Source of the DNA: Polyangium sp. 15x6
GTDB lineage: Bacteria; Myxococcota_A; Polyangia; Polyangiales; Polyangiaceae
Length of the DNA: 64,000 nt
Assembly (NCBI RefSeq): GCF_029960785.1
Contig: NZ_JASBQE010000005.1
Span: 124,001-188,000, forward strand
Direction of reading: 5' to 3'
Shown: positions 8,396 to 17,562 of the stretch, piece by piece
How the letters are laid out: each line of letters begins with the position of its first letter
How positions within the stretch are numbered: position 1 is the stretch's first letter
Notes under the pieces: generated by a model
Databases searched by the model: none
What the model saw: the letters and a program-made list of their open reading frames with translations, nothing else
Told to the model about the DNA's origin: nothing
Program-made: the position numbers and the translations under genes

Positions 8396-9370
8396 ATGTC
8401 GAACTGGTCGACCTTCACCCTGCCCTTCGAGGGCCTGGAACTGCCGCGATTCCTCCTGACGCTGGAGCAGTCGCTCACCGCGTTCCCCGGCGCCCGCGTC
8501 ACGTTCGTCGAGCTCGACGCAGCCGACGACCCCGACGAACCCCTCTGCGGCATCGAGATCTCGCTGCCGCGCGCGCTCGTCGAGCATCACCGCGCGCCCG
8601 AAGATCCCGAATTGCCGGAAGGCGAGGACGCCCCGAGCGCCGAGATCACGCTCTCCGCCGAAGGCGAAGAGACGACGCTCGCCGTGGATCTCGAGCGAAA
8701 CGCCTACGTGATGCCCGTGCTCGTCAAGATCGTCGAGGATGTCCTCCGTCGGCTCGACGTGATCGACGAGGACGAAAGCGAAGACGAGGAAGACGAAGAA
8801 GACGAGGAAGACGAGGACGAGGAATTCGAGGACGACGAAGAACTGGACGACGAGGACGAAGACGAGGAAGACGAGGACGAGGACGAGGAGGACGAGGAGG
8901 ACGAGGAGGACGTCGACGAGGACGAGGAGGACGAAGAGGAAATCGAGGACGAGGTCGGAGAGGCCTTCGAATCGCTCCGTGTCGTCGCCGCGCGTACGTT
9001 CGGGGCCATCGAAGGCGACGAAACGTCGTTTTCGCTCACGGTCTCCTGGGAGGAGCCGCCGCGCAAGAAGGGCGTCCGCGTGCGCGCCTTCGAACCCGCG
9101 TTCGCCGCGGGCGAGGGCGAAGGCGCGTCGTGGGTGGCGCTCGAATGCGAGGTTTGTCCGCTGTCGGCACTCCCGCCCGCCGAGGCGGTCGGGATCAACA
9201 CGGCGGCCGATTTCCAGATGTCGCTCGACGGCGAGACGTACCTCCTTTCGACGAGTTATCCCGTGCGCGCGCTCGACGCGTCGCTCTTCCTGGAGATCAC
9301 GCTCGCGCTCGCCGAGCAGGCGGACATCCTCGGTCTGGCCATCGAAGAAGGCAAGCTCGCCCGTTCCTGA
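8396..9370 (+). CDS. Unknown protein with 64-residue acidic tract (first of a paralogous pair)
   Basis: This 324-residue protein has three parts: an N-terminal domain (residues 1-120), an almost pure Asp/Glu tract (124-187, bases 8765-8956) made of GAC/GAG/GAA codons, and a C-terminal domain (190-324). Both flanking domains align by eye with the next gene: 'FPGARVTFVELD' with 'FPDARIARAIVD', and 'YPVRALDASLFLEITLALAEQAD' region with 'YPLRVLDRARFVAIAMAIAEQAD' region. The neighbour has only a ten-residue acidic segment at the same place, so the tract has expanded here by repeat growth or shrunk there. There is no signal peptide or catalytic motif. Acidic tracts often mimic nucleic acid, bind basic proteins or chelate metal. 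The function is unknown. Confidence 0.75.
   Translation: MSNWSTFTLPFEGLELPRFLLTLEQSLTAFPGARVTFVELDAADDPDEPLCGIEISLPRALVEHHRAPEDPELPEGEDAPSAEITLSAEGEETTLAVDLERNAYVMPVLVKIVEDVLRRLDVIDEDESEDEEDEEDEEDEDEEFEDDEELDDEDEDEEDEDEDEEDEEDEEDVDEDEEDEEEIEDEVGEAFESLRVVAARTFGAIEGDETSFSLTVSWEEPPRKKGVRVRAFEPAFAAGEGEGASWVALECEVCPLSALPPAEAVGINTAADFQMSLDGETYLLSTSYPVRALDASLFLEITLALAEQADILGLAIEEGKLARS
8765..8956 (+). repeat. GA-rich triplet repeat encoding an Asp/Glu tract
   Basis: About 190 bases consist almost entirely of the codons GAC, GAG and GAA in varied order, interrupted by a few TTC, CTG, GTC and ATC codons. The tract encodes residues 124-187 of the first paralog. The low complexity suggests growth by slippage or unequal exchange. 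The complementary strand reads as poly-Ser or poly-Leu/Val in other frames, which creates false open frames. Confidence 0.85.
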
Positions 9371-9379
9371 GAGAAAACC

Positions 9380-10207
9380 ATGCCCCGTCCGTTTTGCTTC
9401 ACGCTGCCCTACGCTCGGTTCTCCCCGGCCCACGCGCTCGCGAGCCTGGAGGAGGCCATGGCCAATTTTCCGGACGCACGCATCGCGCGGGCCATCGTCG
9501 ACATGGAGCAGGAGAGCCCGCAAGGGCTCGACATCGATATCGAGGTCGGTCCCTCGCTCCTGCCCGAATCCGCGGGCGAGGAGATACGCACCGGGACCTT
9601 GTCGGTGCGCTTCGACGGTCAGGCGGTGTCACTCGTCATCGATCCACGCGACGCGAGCGCGGTGCTGCCCGCAATCTTCGCGATCGCCGAGACGATGCTC
9701 GCAAGCGTGCGTGATCTCGCCGCCGTCGCGGCAGGTCAGGACGCCGAGGAAGAGGAAGACGTCGAGGTGGACGCCGATCCATGGAGCAAGCCGGCGTCGT
9801 TCGACGATCTCGCGCAGCGGGCGAGGCACCTGTTCTCGCTGGACGGGCGCGGCGAGACAGCATTTGGCGTGACAATCGCCTGGCAAAAGCCAGTAGGCCG
9901 GACGCAGGGGTTGCTCGCGCATGCACACACGCCGCGCTTCGAGGAGGAAAACGGAGGCGAGGCGACGTGGGTGACGCTGGAGAGCCCCGTTTGTCCAAAG
10001 AATCGTCTGACGCCGGAGGAAGCGCTACGCCGGAGCCGCTCGCTCGACGTGGGCGCGCTCTGCGAGCGGGCCGAGCATTACACGATCGTGGCGAGGTATC
10101 CGCTGCGGGTGCTGGATCGGGCGCGGTTCGTGGCAATCGCGATGGCCATCGCCGAGCAGGCGGATCGGCTGGAAGCGATGCTGACGGGCGGCAAGGACGA
10201 GCTGTAG
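9380..10207 (+). CDS. Unknown protein, paralog of the preceding gene
   Basis: This 275-residue protein is homologous over its whole length to the gene just upstream, except that the acidic middle is only about ten residues (AEEEEDVEVD, residues 122-131). Shared landmarks are the start 'FTLPYARFSPAHALASLEEAM', the central FGVTIAWQKP (compare FSLTVSWEEP) and the end 'YTIVARYPLRVLD...IAEQADRLE'. It starts nine bases after the upstream stop, so the two are surely co-transcribed and arose by tandem duplication. No signal peptide, membrane segment or enzyme motif is seen. A 9-bp hairpin follows the stop. The function is unknown; a hetero-oligomer with the upstream protein is possible. Confidence 0.78.
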   Translation: MPRPFCFTLPYARFSPAHALASLEEAMANFPDARIARAIVDMEQESPQGLDIDIEVGPSLLPESAGEEIRTGTLSVRFDGQAVSLVIDPRDASAVLPAIFAIAETMLASVRDLAAVAAGQDAEEEEDVEVDADPWSKPASFDDLAQRARHLFSLDGRGETAFGVTIAWQKPVGRTQGLLAHAHTPRFEEENGGEATWVTLESPVCPKNRLTPEEALRRSRSLDVGALCERAEHYTIVARYPLRVLDRARFVAIAMAIAEQADRLEAMLTGGKDEL

Positions 10208-10215
10208 ACGCCCGC

Positions 10216-10236
10216 GCTCTCCACCGCGTGGAGAGC
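10216..10236 (+). terminator. Hairpin after the paralog pair, probable terminator
   Basis: A perfect 9-bp stem GCTCTCCAC / loop CGC / GTGGAGAGC begins nine bases after the stop at 10207. Only a weak T-rich stretch (TGGTCTCATCTT) follows, so termination may need Rho or rely on the larger palindrome that starts 20 bases further on. Confidence 0.5.
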
Positions 10237-10257
10237 TGGTCTCATCTTGAAACCGCT

Positions 10258-10558
10258 GCGCTGGGGCGTTGCCCCAGGCCCCACCGGGGCTATCCGCCCC
10301 TGGACCCGGACCAGCGCAAGCGCTGGACCCGGGGTCGATGAACTGCGCGATGCGCAGTTCATCGAACGGCCAGGGCAAGACCGGCGACGACCCTGCCAAC
10401 CAAGACCGCCGTGACCGGCAACGCCGTCCCTGGTCTTGCCACCGGCGTGTGGGAAGAACTGCGCATCGCGCAGTTCTTCCCCCTGAGGTCCAGGGCTTGC
10501 CCTGGTCCGGGTCGAGGGGCGGACAGCCCCCGCGGGGTCCGGGGCAGCGCCCCGGCGC
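10258..10558. repeat. Large imperfect inverted-repeat element with twin hairpins
   Basis: The 107-bp left arm (10258-10364) is the imperfect reverse complement of the right arm (10451-10558). For example GGGGCTATCCGCCCCTGGAC on the left matches GGGGCTGTCCGCCCCTCGAC read from the right on the other strand. Each arm ends inward in a perfect 14-bp hairpin with a three-base loop and a shared GAACTGCGC core: 10335-10365 and 10451-10481. The 85-bp centre also contains short inverted words (GGCAAGACC at about 10374 and GGTCTTGCC at 10432-10440). It fills the 357-bp gap between convergent genes and ends seven bases from the thiolase stop. It carries no open frame of its own. It looks like a non-coding mobile or dispersed palindromic element, which is inference. 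Confidence 0.75.
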
Positions 10559-10564
10559 GGCGGG

Positions 10565-11848
<1,284 letters not shown>

Positions 11849-11862
11849 CGAACGCTCCGATC

Positions 11863-13827
11863 TCATTCGTGGAGGAACGCCGCCGGTACACGCGGGCCGT
11901 TCTGGATGAAGTTCTTCATGCCGATGTCGAGGTCGACCGTCTCCTTGCACTGCCCGAAGCCCTTCGCCTCGAGCGCGAGGCCCTCGGCGAGCGAGAGTGC
12001 ATTGCCGCGGCGGACGACGGAGACCAGGATCGCGTCGATGGCCCGCGAATGATGGCCGAGGTCCGTGGCGGGGAGTTTGTCGGGGACCGCGATCGGGGCC
12101 GGATCGACGGGCGCCAGCTTGATCTCGCCGGTGAGATGCTTCTTCACGAGGGCCTTCGCTTCGCCGAGGAAATCCTTCGCCGGCGCGATCGTGGCCCAGC
12201 CCCAGGCGTGCGCTTCCTTCGCGCCGACCGAGCGGCCCGTGCGGAGGAGGTCGATGGCGCGCTCGAAGCCGATGAGCCGCGGCAATCGCTGCGTTCCGCC
12301 ATACCCGGGGATGATGCCGAGGTTCACCTCGGGCTGGCCGAGCACGAGCTCCGGGCCGACGACGCGGCCGTGGCAAGCCATCGAGATCTCGGCGCCGCCG
12401 CCGAGGACGGGGCCGTTCAAGGCCGCGACGACGGGCTTCTTCATCGAGGCGATGGTATCGAGCACTGCGTGGCCGAAATGGCAGATGCCCTCGCAATCGG
12501 CCGGCGTCTTCAGCGAGGCGAGCTCGCCGATGTCCGCGCCCGCGAGCGCGCCGTCCTGGCTCGTGAGAATCACGCCCTTGACCGCGTCATCACCGGAAAG
12601 CTCCTTCATCGACGCCTCGATCTCCGTGAGCGTCTCGCGGTTCAACGCATTGCGGACCTCGGGCCTTCGCACCGCGACGATCGCGAGCTCGCCGTCACGC
12701 GTGACGACGACGTTCTTGCGGAAGCGCGGCAGGTTTTTCTCCACGATGCTCTTCGGGACGTGGAATCCCGGGTGCTCGGCCGCGTAGGCGGTGCACACGG
12801 CGTGCACGCGCTCGATGCCGTACTCCTCGGCGAGCGAGAGCAGGCCCTTGCGGAAGCCGAGCGACATGCGCGTGAGCCAGTCGAGGTCCGAGGGGGCGCA
12901 GATGTTCTCGTCGGCCACGAAATAGGTGCGCGCGAAGAGCACGGCGAGGATCCGATCGAGCACCTTCTTGCCGAGCGCCTCGTCGTACCGGCCGTCGCCG
13001 CGGTTCTTCGGGTCGTGCCAGGGGCGATTGCCCACTTCGCGCAGAATGGCCGGCGGTTCGAACCAGGGGCTGCCCGTGGGCGCATCGCGCATGAGCTCCT
13101 GGCAATGGACCGTGAGCAGGTTGCCCCGGGTCAAGTCCATCACGTTGAGCGGGCCGCCGCCGCCGATCGCGTCGTTCACGATCGCGTCGACCTGCGCCGG
13201 CGTGGCCACGCCCTCGGCCACGATGCGCGCGGCCTCGGAGACGTAATTGCAGAAAATGTCGTCGGCCGCGAAACACGCGACGTCAGCCGTGATGATGGGG
13301 ACCTTGCCGAGCTTCTCCAGCGTGCGGATCATGCGCTCGCCGAGCGCGTCGTCGCCCGAGAGGACGACCTCGACCGGGAGGCTGCGCCACGCGGGATAGA
13401 AGGGGTGGTTCACGAAGCAGCGCTCGGGGTGCTTCGCGTCCTTCGCGATCTCGGCGCGCGGGATGCCACTCGTGGCGAAGCCGATCAGGCAGTCGGGCCG
13501 GACCGTGGCTTCGAGCGCGGCGATGATCTTGCGCTTGATGGGCAGATCCTCGGTCGCGGCTTCGAGCACGTAATCACACGCGGCGAGGTCCGAGAGGGAG
13601 AGGGTGGGGACGAGGGCCTCTTTCACGGCGCGCGCGGCGCTCTCGGAGAGCTTTCCGCGGGCCAGGGCCTTCGTCACGTAGGTCCCGATGCGGGCCATGC
13701 CCGCGTCGAGCGCCTCTTGCTTGATGTCGTGCAAATAGACGCGGCCACCTTCTCTGGCGATGGCGGATACGAAGCCGTACGCCAGATCCGGGCCGATCGA
13801 TCCCGAGCCGATCACGCCAACGATCAT
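11863..13827 (-). CDS. 3-hydroxyacyl-CoA dehydrogenase / enoyl-CoA hydratase fusion
   Basis: This 654-residue bifunctional beta-oxidation enzyme has an N-terminal NAD-binding dehydrogenase, with GxGxxG in GVIGSGSIG at residues 4-12 and 'NHPFYPAWRSLPVEVV' in the middle. Residues about 385-560 are a crotonase-fold enoyl-CoA hydratase with AGADIGEL, GPVLGGGAEISMACH and 'PEVNLGIIPGYGGTQRLPR'. This order, dehydrogenase first and hydratase last, is that of FadN-type and archaeal proteins and the reverse of E. coli FadB. A GTG 12 bases upstream (13839) is in frame, but the ATG at 13827 sits at better distance from GGAGG. It is co-transcribed with the thiolase. A 283-bp divergent spacer precedes it and should hold the promoter. 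Confidence 0.92.
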   Translation of the reverse strand: MIVGVIGSGSIGPDLAYGFVSAIAREGGRVYLHDIKQEALDAGMARIGTYVTKALARGKLSESAARAVKEALVPTLSLSDLAACDYVLEAATEDLPIKRKIIAALEATVRPDCLIGFATSGIPRAEIAKDAKHPERCFVNHPFYPAWRSLPVEVVLSGDDALGERMIRTLEKLGKVPIITADVACFAADDIFCNYVSEAARIVAEGVATPAQVDAIVNDAIGGGGPLNVMDLTRGNLLTVHCQELMRDAPTGSPWFEPPAILREVGNRPWHDPKNRGDGRYDEALGKKVLDRILAVLFARTYFVADENICAPSDLDWLTRMSLGFRKGLLSLAEEYGIERVHAVCTAYAAEHPGFHVPKSIVEKNLPRFRKNVVVTRDGELAIVAVRRPEVRNALNRETLTEIEASMKELSGDDAVKGVILTSQDGALAGADIGELASLKTPADCEGICHFGHAVLDTIASMKKPVVAALNGPVLGGGAEISMACHGRVVGPELVLGQPEVNLGIIPGYGGTQRLPRLIGFERAIDLLRTGRSVGAKEAHAWGWATIAPAKDFLGEAKALVKKHLTGEIKLAPVDPAPIAVPDKLPATDLGHHSRAIDAILVSVVRRGNALSLAEGLALEAKGFGQCKETVDLDIGMKNFIQNGPRVPAAFLHE

Positions 13828-14110
13828 GTGTGAGACCACCTCCGGCGCGTCGGGGCGGCCCGCGGCCGGGTGCCTCCGAAGCAGGGCGGGCCCTTATCAC
13901 CGGAGGGCCGCGGCGCCAAGGGCCCCGAGCGCGCCGGCCGTGCCCGCGCGCTCGCTCGCCTCGTCGACGTGAGCGCCCACGCCGCCACGCGTGCTCATCC
14001 GCGTCGAATGCGGCACGTGCATTGCAATTTACAACGGGAACGGTCGCCGCGGACCACGGTCTTCGCGCGCGATCGAGCGGTCCCAACCTTTTGCGGAGGA
14101 GGCGCGCATC

Positions 14111-14827
14111 ATGGCGAACCCGTTCGTCGATCTGGTCCGGGAAGGCATGGAGGTCCGCACCGTGGACGGGCACAAGCTAGGCAAGGTGGTGTCGGTCCAG
14201 GTGGACAGCTTCGTGGTGGAGAAAGGGTTCTTCTTCCCGAAAGATTACACCATTTCCTGCGAAGCCATCGAGGACGTCCGCGAAGGGACGCTCGTGCTCT
14301 CGAAGCGCCGGGAGGAGCTCGGCATCGAGAGCGGCGGAGTCCTGGAATCGCTCGGCTTGACGCATCAAGAGCCGCTCCAGGCCGCGCTGCGGCTGGAAGA
14401 AGCCGAGCGGGCGGAGGAGGCCGCCCGTTTGTCCTTGCACGAGGAGGAGGTGCAGACGTCGACGCACACCGAGCAGGTGGGCGAGGTGCGCATTCGCAAG
14501 GACGTGGTGACGGAGGAGCGGCAGATCACGGTGCCCGTGAAGCGCGAGGTGGTGACGGTCGAGCGCGTGCCCGTCGCCGCGCGAGGCGCGAGCCGCGACG
14601 TCGCGCAAGGGAAGGCATTTCAGGAAGAATCGATCATCATACCGATCCGCGAGGAGGTGGTCGATATTCAGAAGCGGCCCGTGGTGACGGAGGAAATCGT
14701 CGTCATGCGGGCGACCGAGGAGACGGAGGCGCCGGTGAGCACGACGGTGCGGCGCGAGGTGGCCGAGGTCGTGTCGGAAGGCGATCTGGAGGCGACCGAG
14801 GTGCCGCTGCGCAAGACGGGCACATGA
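14111..14827 (+). CDS. PRC-barrel and DUF2382 (YsnF/AvaK-type) protein
   Basis: This 238-residue protein has an N-terminal PRC-barrel-like module (residues 10-70, 'VRTVDGHKLGKVVSVQVDSF') and a C-terminal DUF2382 region of repeated acidic and basic beta-hairpins: 'VRIRKDVVTEERQITVPVKR' and 'IIIPIREEVVDIQKRPVVTE'. Proteins of this type (YsnF in Bacillus, AvaK) are linked to general stress responses, but their biochemical role is unknown. The start at 14111 has GGAGGAGG eight bases upstream; an in-frame extension to 13991 is rejected. The gene stands alone, divergent from the beta-oxidation operon and convergent with the membrane hydrolase gene 12 bases away. There is no signal peptide. Confidence 0.85.
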   Translation: MANPFVDLVREGMEVRTVDGHKLGKVVSVQVDSFVVEKGFFFPKDYTISCEAIEDVREGTLVLSKRREELGIESGGVLESLGLTHQEPLQAALRLEEAERAEEAARLSLHEEEVQTSTHTEQVGEVRIRKDVVTEERQITVPVKREVVTVERVPVAARGASRDVAQGKAFQEESIIIPIREEVVDIQKRPVVTEEIVVMRATEETEAPVSTTVRREVAEVVSEGDLEATEVPLRKTGT

Positions 14828-14839
14828 AGGCAGGCGGCG

Positions 14840-16837
14840 TCATTCGCGCGGGCGGAGCCATCCGGCGAGGCTCTCGGCGAGGCGCGCCGCCTCCGTGCCT
14901 CGCTCGCCCGCGAGATTGAAGAGCCCCTCGGGATCGGCTTCGAGATCGACGAGCACGCTCCGCCGCGCGCGGACGTCGAACGAATAAAACCACGGGTAGC
15001 TGACGAGACCGACTTCCATGGGAATTGCCGTCTCGGCATATCCCACGTTCTCGAAAAGTATCGGACGAGATGAGCCCTCGGAGCCTCCGGGCGGAGTCTG
15101 CAAGACACGGCCTGGGAGATCGCTGTCGAGGACGCCCGCAGCGGCGAGGATCGTGGGGGCCACGTCGAGGTGACCGACGGCGGACGCCGGGGCCCCCGGC
15201 TCGACCCCGGGGAGACGCGCGACGAAAGGAATGCGGATGTGAAGGGGATGCGCGAGGCCGTGGTGGACGAGGCCACGCTCGCCGAGCCCTTCGCCGTGAT
15301 CCGCGAGCACGAGGAGCGTGGTCGAACTCCAGCGCGGCGAGGCGCGCAGAACGGCGACGAGGCGGCCGATCTCGGCGTCGACGAGGCGGACGGCCTCGGC
15401 ATATCCAGCGGGGATCGGCTGCGGGAACAGCGCGTGATCGTGCGGCTCCATGAAATGGATCCAGGCAAAGAGGGGCGCGCGGCGGTCGGGGCGTGAGGCA
15501 ATACGAGTGAACGTGTCGACGAGGTCCGGGGCACGGAGCGGGGCGCGGGCGTTCTCCTCGTGGACCCGGGAAAAACCGAGCGCGAGGGAGGGGTAATACG
15601 AGATGAGGCGGCCGCCGACGAGGGCGACGGTCTCGTACCCGCGTGCGCCGAGGCGGCGCGCGATCGTATTGGTATCAGGGGAGAGCGGCGCGGCGACGCT
15701 GCTGCGGACGGCCAGGTGGACGAGGTCGCGCTCGGGTTTGCCCGTCATGATTTGCGTGACGGCGCCAATCGTGGCCGGGGCGGAGGCGTAGGCGTGGCGG
15801 AAGACGACGCTCTCGGCCGCGAGCGCGGCCAAGGCGGGCATGTGGGTATCGATGACCCCGGCCGGGCCATACAGGCGATCGGCGCGGAGGGTGTCGATGG
15901 TGACGAGGACGATATCGCCGCGGTTGGGCGCGGACGGGCTCGGCAGGGACGTCGAGGTTGTCACGGCGGCCCCGGTCGTGGGCGGCGGGGTCATGGCGAG
16001 CGTGACCGCGTGCGCGATATCGTCGGCGAAAGGCTCGGGGCGCAGGCTCGGGAGTTCGCGCAGGAGGGCCGAGGGCAAGGTGCGGCCCATGCGGAGCAGG
16101 TGGTAGGCGCGCGCCGAGGTGCCGGTGATGGAAATCGTGGCGACCCAGGCGATTGCGCCCACGGACAAGGTGGCCTGCACGCGGCGCGGAATGCGGCGGA
16201 GGAGGGAGATGCAGGCGAGGCAAGCGGACGCGAACGAGGCGACGAGGAGCGCGACGTACGTTTGCTGCGCGTGGGGTGAACGCAAAAAGGCGAGGATCGC
16301 GGCGAGCTCAGCCCCGGCGCAGAGCGCGGGGAGGGCCCAGCGCCGGGGGGCGAGGAAGGCGAGGGCGAAGGCCACGCCGCGCCGCGCGAGGCCAAACGCG
16401 AGGAGGAAGGCCGCGGTCGCGACGAGGACCCCCGCCGCGACGAACGCATGCCGCTTGAGCGTGGCCGGCAGCGTGGTGGCGTGGTTCGTCAAGGCTATGA
16501 CCGTGAGGGACAAACCACCGACGAGGAGGAGCGCAGTGAGCCGATCGACACGGCGGCTCCGCGCTTCGGGGGAATCGAAGTCGAGCTCCGCAGGCGCGAG
16601 CTTTCGCTGGACGACGGCCGCGAGGGCGAACGCGGCGCCGCCGACGAGGCCCGCGCCGAGATAGACGGCGCCCGCGGCGGCGATCGCGCCCGCGACCTCA
16701 CGCAATGGCGCGGCCGGCGGCGGTCGGGAGCGGAGGACGAGCAAGACCGCGTCGGCGAGCGTGGCGCCGAGCCCCCCCGCGATCCCCGCGGAGAGCGCCC
16801 CGAGGAGCGTCCGCAAGGGAGCGTGCGGTGAAGTCAC
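14840..16837 (-). CDS. Membrane-anchored sulfatase/phosphotransferase-superfamily protein
   Basis: This 665-residue protein has an N-terminal half with about six hydrophobic membrane segments (residues 10-245). A periplasmic alkaline-phosphatase-superfamily domain of the sulfatase type (PF00884-like) runs from 'VLVTIDTLRADRLYG' (about residue 308) to the end, with FAWIHFMEPHDH and LVLADHGEGLGE as metal-site strands. The usual sulfatase nucleophile motif C/S-x-P-x-R is absent. At that place the sequence reads SAPATIGAVTQIMTG, with a threonine in the nucleophile position, as in LtaS/phosphoethanolamine-transferase relatives. It may move a phospho-group on lipid or glycan instead of hydrolysing sulfate; this is inference. 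The GTG start overlaps the stop of the upstream gene by four bases (GTGA). Confidence 0.8.
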   Translation of the reverse strand: MTSPHAPLRTLLGALSAGIAGGLGATLADAVLLVLRSRPPPAAPLREVAGAIAAAGAVYLGAGLVGGAAFALAAVVQRKLAPAELDFDSPEARSRRVDRLTALLLVGGLSLTVIALTNHATTLPATLKRHAFVAAGVLVATAAFLLAFGLARRGVAFALAFLAPRRWALPALCAGAELAAILAFLRSPHAQQTYVALLVASFASACLACISLLRRIPRRVQATLSVGAIAWVATISITGTSARAYHLLRMGRTLPSALLRELPSLRPEPFADDIAHAVTLAMTPPPTTGAAVTTSTSLPSPSAPNRGDIVLVTIDTLRADRLYGPAGVIDTHMPALAALAAESVVFRHAYASAPATIGAVTQIMTGKPERDLVHLAVRSSVAAPLSPDTNTIARRLGARGYETVALVGGRLISYYPSLALGFSRVHEENARAPLRAPDLVDTFTRIASRPDRRAPLFAWIHFMEPHDHALFPQPIPAGYAEAVRLVDAEIGRLVAVLRASPRWSSTTLLVLADHGEGLGERGLVHHGLAHPLHIRIPFVARLPGVEPGAPASAVGHLDVAPTILAAAGVLDSDLPGRVLQTPPGGSEGSSRPILFENVGYAETAIPMEVGLVSYPWFYSFDVRARRSVLVDLEADPEGLFNLAGERGTEAARLAESLAGWLRPRE

Positions 16838-17406
16838 CCCTCGCCGTGCCCGCCCGAGGGCGAACGGGGGGTGATCGGGATGCGCACGGTGGCCGGCGTC
16901 GGCGCGCGCGCGCTGACCGGACCCCGCAGGCTCGGCGGCGTGCCCGTGCTTTGCGGGACCGCGACGCTCGCCGGCTGCGCGCTGATCGGGCCGCCCTGCT
17001 CGGCGCGACGCTCGATGACCTCGCGCAGGCGCGCCCGCTCGGGCAGGGTCACGACATCACCGAGAAAATTCTCGGCCTCGCGCACCTCGCGGAACGCGCG
17101 GCGATGCGGGTGGAAGGCGTCGCGGAGGATTCGCTGGATCTGGAGCGAGAGCGTGGGGCTCGCGCTGAGGACGAGGGCCGCGCGGAGCAGGCGCGGCTCG
17201 TTCCGCATCGTCGCGACGTACGCCTCGACCATGTCGGGCGGGAAGACGTTCGCGTCGCTCATATCGACGTAGACGATGTAGTTGCCCACCACCGACTGGA
17301 GCATCGCGTCGTGGTCACGCCGCCAACCAATGGCCTCGCCCTCACCGACCGGCGACCAGAACCGGACCTCGATCAGCCTGCCGACGTGGCTCTCGATGCT
17401 GTACAT
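16834..17406 (-). CDS. Unknown small protein, STAS-like N-terminal region
   Basis: This 190-residue soluble protein has residues 1-115 predicted as an alternating strand/helix fold ('MYSIESHVGRLIEVRF', then NYIVYVDMSDANVFPPD), which resembles the STAS/SpoIIAA-like proteins common in myxobacteria, though I see no decisive motif. The last 60 residues are Pro/Ala-rich and probably unstructured. Its stop overlaps the start of the membrane sulfatase-fold gene in GTGA, so the two are translationally coupled and may work together. No close enzyme family is recognised. Confidence 0.65.
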   Translation of the reverse strand: MYSIESHVGRLIEVRFWSPVGEGEAIGWRRDHDAMLQSVVGNYIVYVDMSDANVFPPDMVEAYVATMRNEPRLLRAALVLSASPTLSLQIQRILRDAFHPHRRAFREVREAENFLGDVVTLPERARLREVIERRAEQGGPISAQPASVAVPQSTGTPPSLRGPVSARAPTPATVRIPITPRSPSGGHGEG

Positions 17407-17562
17407 CGTTCGAGGGTAGCGTAACCGAGTTGCGCTTTCCCCTCAAGGCCGGCGTGCGCGGCGTGACGGGCCCCGACGAACGGCGCGGCGGGGGCGGCCC
17501 GAGGCTCGGCCCAGGACGGATCCCCGAGGGGCGATTTGGGGTTGTCGGGGCAATACGCTGGA

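Noticed and set aside
8704-9201. Minus-strand frame encoding a poly-Ser protein
   Set aside because: Reverse complement of the GA-rich acidic tract; not a gene.
10258-10558. tRNA or structured RNA gene in the palindromic element
   Set aside because: The arms form long hairpins, but no cloverleaf, anticodon or CCA pattern is present; treated as a repeat element.
11869-13833. 654-codon plus-strand open frame opposite the beta-oxidation gene
   Set aside because: It is the antisense shadow of a clear dehydrogenase/hydratase; its translation is a low-complexity run rich in Arg, Glu and Leu with no domain.
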